Assembly: GCA_001548435.1 (NCBI GenBank) | Contig: AP017308.1 | Span: forward strand, 1,559,030 to 1,623,029 | Length of the DNA: 64,000 nucleotides | Source of the DNA: Leptolyngbya sp. NIES-3755 | GTDB lineage: Bacteria > Cyanobacteriota > Cyanobacteriia > Leptolyngbyales > Leptolyngbyaceae | Direction: 5' to 3' | Shown: positions 63,564 through 64,000 of the stretch, one piece after another | Position numbering within the stretch: the stretch's first letter is position 1 | Layout: each line of letters begins with the position of its first letter | Made by a program: the position numbers and the translations under genes | The notes under the pieces: model-generated | Seen by the model: only the letters and a program-made list of their open reading frames with translations | The model's database searches: none | What the model was told of the DNA's origin: nothing

Positions 63564-64000
63564 CGCAAGACTGAAAAGTGATCAATCTCGATTCTAGAAG
63601 TTTATCCATCCAGCCTTCAAGGTAAGCACGATTCTCGGCTTGCTCTTTTGGATTTTGGGTCTCGATCGAATATGGAGCCAATCCCAACATTGCCGCTGTT
63701 GTCACGCAAAACATTGACCTTTGGAAACTGAGACAGATTTTCACTCGCACATCGGTTTCACCTCTAGGCAACCCCCGATAATAATCGAGCAGATAATCCG
63801 GTAAATAGTGCATCATATCCTGCATCAACAATGTCGGCGGAATTCCCCCACCTCCAATGGGCAACGGATCAGCATGAAGCGCACCGTAGGAAAATCGCTC
63901 TTGTTCTAGTGGAATCTGTCGCGCTTGAGCGTTGTAAGAAATCGTTCCCATGAACGGAAAAGACTTAAAGAAAACCGCTTCAACATAAGGAACGGCTGTA
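63556..64000 (-). CDS. Second CO2 hydration protein (CupA/CupB family), C-terminal part
   Basis: The last ~148 residues of a CupA/CupB paralogue, read through the right window edge. It aligns with CupA of this window along its whole visible length: PYVEAVFFK, SYNAQARQIP, YGALHADPLPIGGGGIPPTLLMQDMMHYLPDYLLDYY, SFQRSMFCVTTAAM. Identity is about half by eye, so it is a separate paralogue. It could be CupB, the constitutive partner of NdhD4/F4; those genes would lie outside. It overlaps the DUF120-like gene by 8 bp, so the two are translationally linked. Confidence 0.88.
   Translation of the reverse strand, partial: TAVPYVEAVFFKSFPFMGTISYNAQARQIPLEQERFSYGALHADPLPIGGGGIPPTLLMQDMMHYLPDYLLDYYRGLPRGETDVRVKICLSFQRSMFCVTTAAMLGLAPYSIETQNPKEQAENRAYLEGWMDKLLESRLITFQSCDD

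Noticed and set aside
1-64000. HIP1 (GCGATCGC) sites as regulatory elements
   Set aside because: They occur at high frequency inside and outside genes and are a genome-wide signature of many cyanobacteria.
1-64000. tRNA, rRNA or other standard RNA genes
   Set aside because: No T-loop signature with a matching cloverleaf and no rRNA-like stretch was found in the intergenic regions.

Overview
The window is chromosomal DNA of a cyanobacterium. The evidence is the frequent HIP1 octamer GCGATCGC, a DesA-type acyl-lipid desaturase, a BciB divinyl reductase, a high-light-inducible protein (HLIP), a CcmR/NdhR-type LysR regulator and an ndhF3-ndhD3-cupA CO2-uptake operon. Genes are short, tightly packed and often overlapping. 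No tRNA, rRNA or CRISPR array was seen. A filamentous Leptolyngbya-like genome would fit, but the genus cannot be fixed from the sequence alone.

Layout. 1-6.9 kb: 5' half of a glutamate synthase gene (reverse), a DUF4383-like membrane protein, an unknown cyanobacterial protein, a NIL-domain protein, an AbrB-type permease, an SDR and a small Cys-rich protein. 6.9-9.4 kb is accessory: an IS1-like element, two unrecognised small genes and a MITE-like repeat (a second copy lies at 24.6 kb). 9.4-17 kb: DUF1818 protein, secreted protein, rpoZ, GDSL esterase, rdgB, NfeD-like and ribbon-helix-helix proteins, and ppc. 17-25 kb: a 1001-residue DUF1574/SGNH protein coupled to a VapBC-like toxin-antitoxin pair, DUF3352 protein, a CNNM/CorC-like protein lacking CBS domains, ygfZ. 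25-35 kb: SDR plus exported PrxQ, nusB, ftsY, Uma2 protein, exported Lys/Ala-rich protein, desA, YbjN-like protein, coaE, a PMT-like membrane protein, ald. 35-42 kb: HLIP followed by a TnpB element, a MerR regulator, sppA, copA with a MerR-type promoter, and a small membrane protein. 42-50 kb: tyrA, pentapeptide-repeat protein, a divergent two-component pair, purU, DUF4340 protein, a second PIN-toxin pair, rhomboid, acyl-CoA dehydrogenase.

50-54 kb: a B12-binding-type radical SAM gene whose 5' end is formed by the right end of an IS200/IS605-type TnpB element. 54-64 kb is a photosynthesis and carbon block: Rre1-like regulator, bciB, ccmR/ndhR, a fasciclin (CupS-like) gene, the cupA-ndhD3-ndhF3 operon read in reverse, then a DUF120 (CTP-dependent riboflavin-kinase-like) gene overlapping a second CupA/CupB paralogue cut by the window edge.

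The most unusual points are the DUF120-CupB pair beside the inducible NDH-1 CO2 pump, the transposon end that supplies a ribosome-binding site and start codon to a radical SAM gene, the MerR-type copA promoter, and the DUF1574 gene fused translationally to a toxin-antitoxin module.
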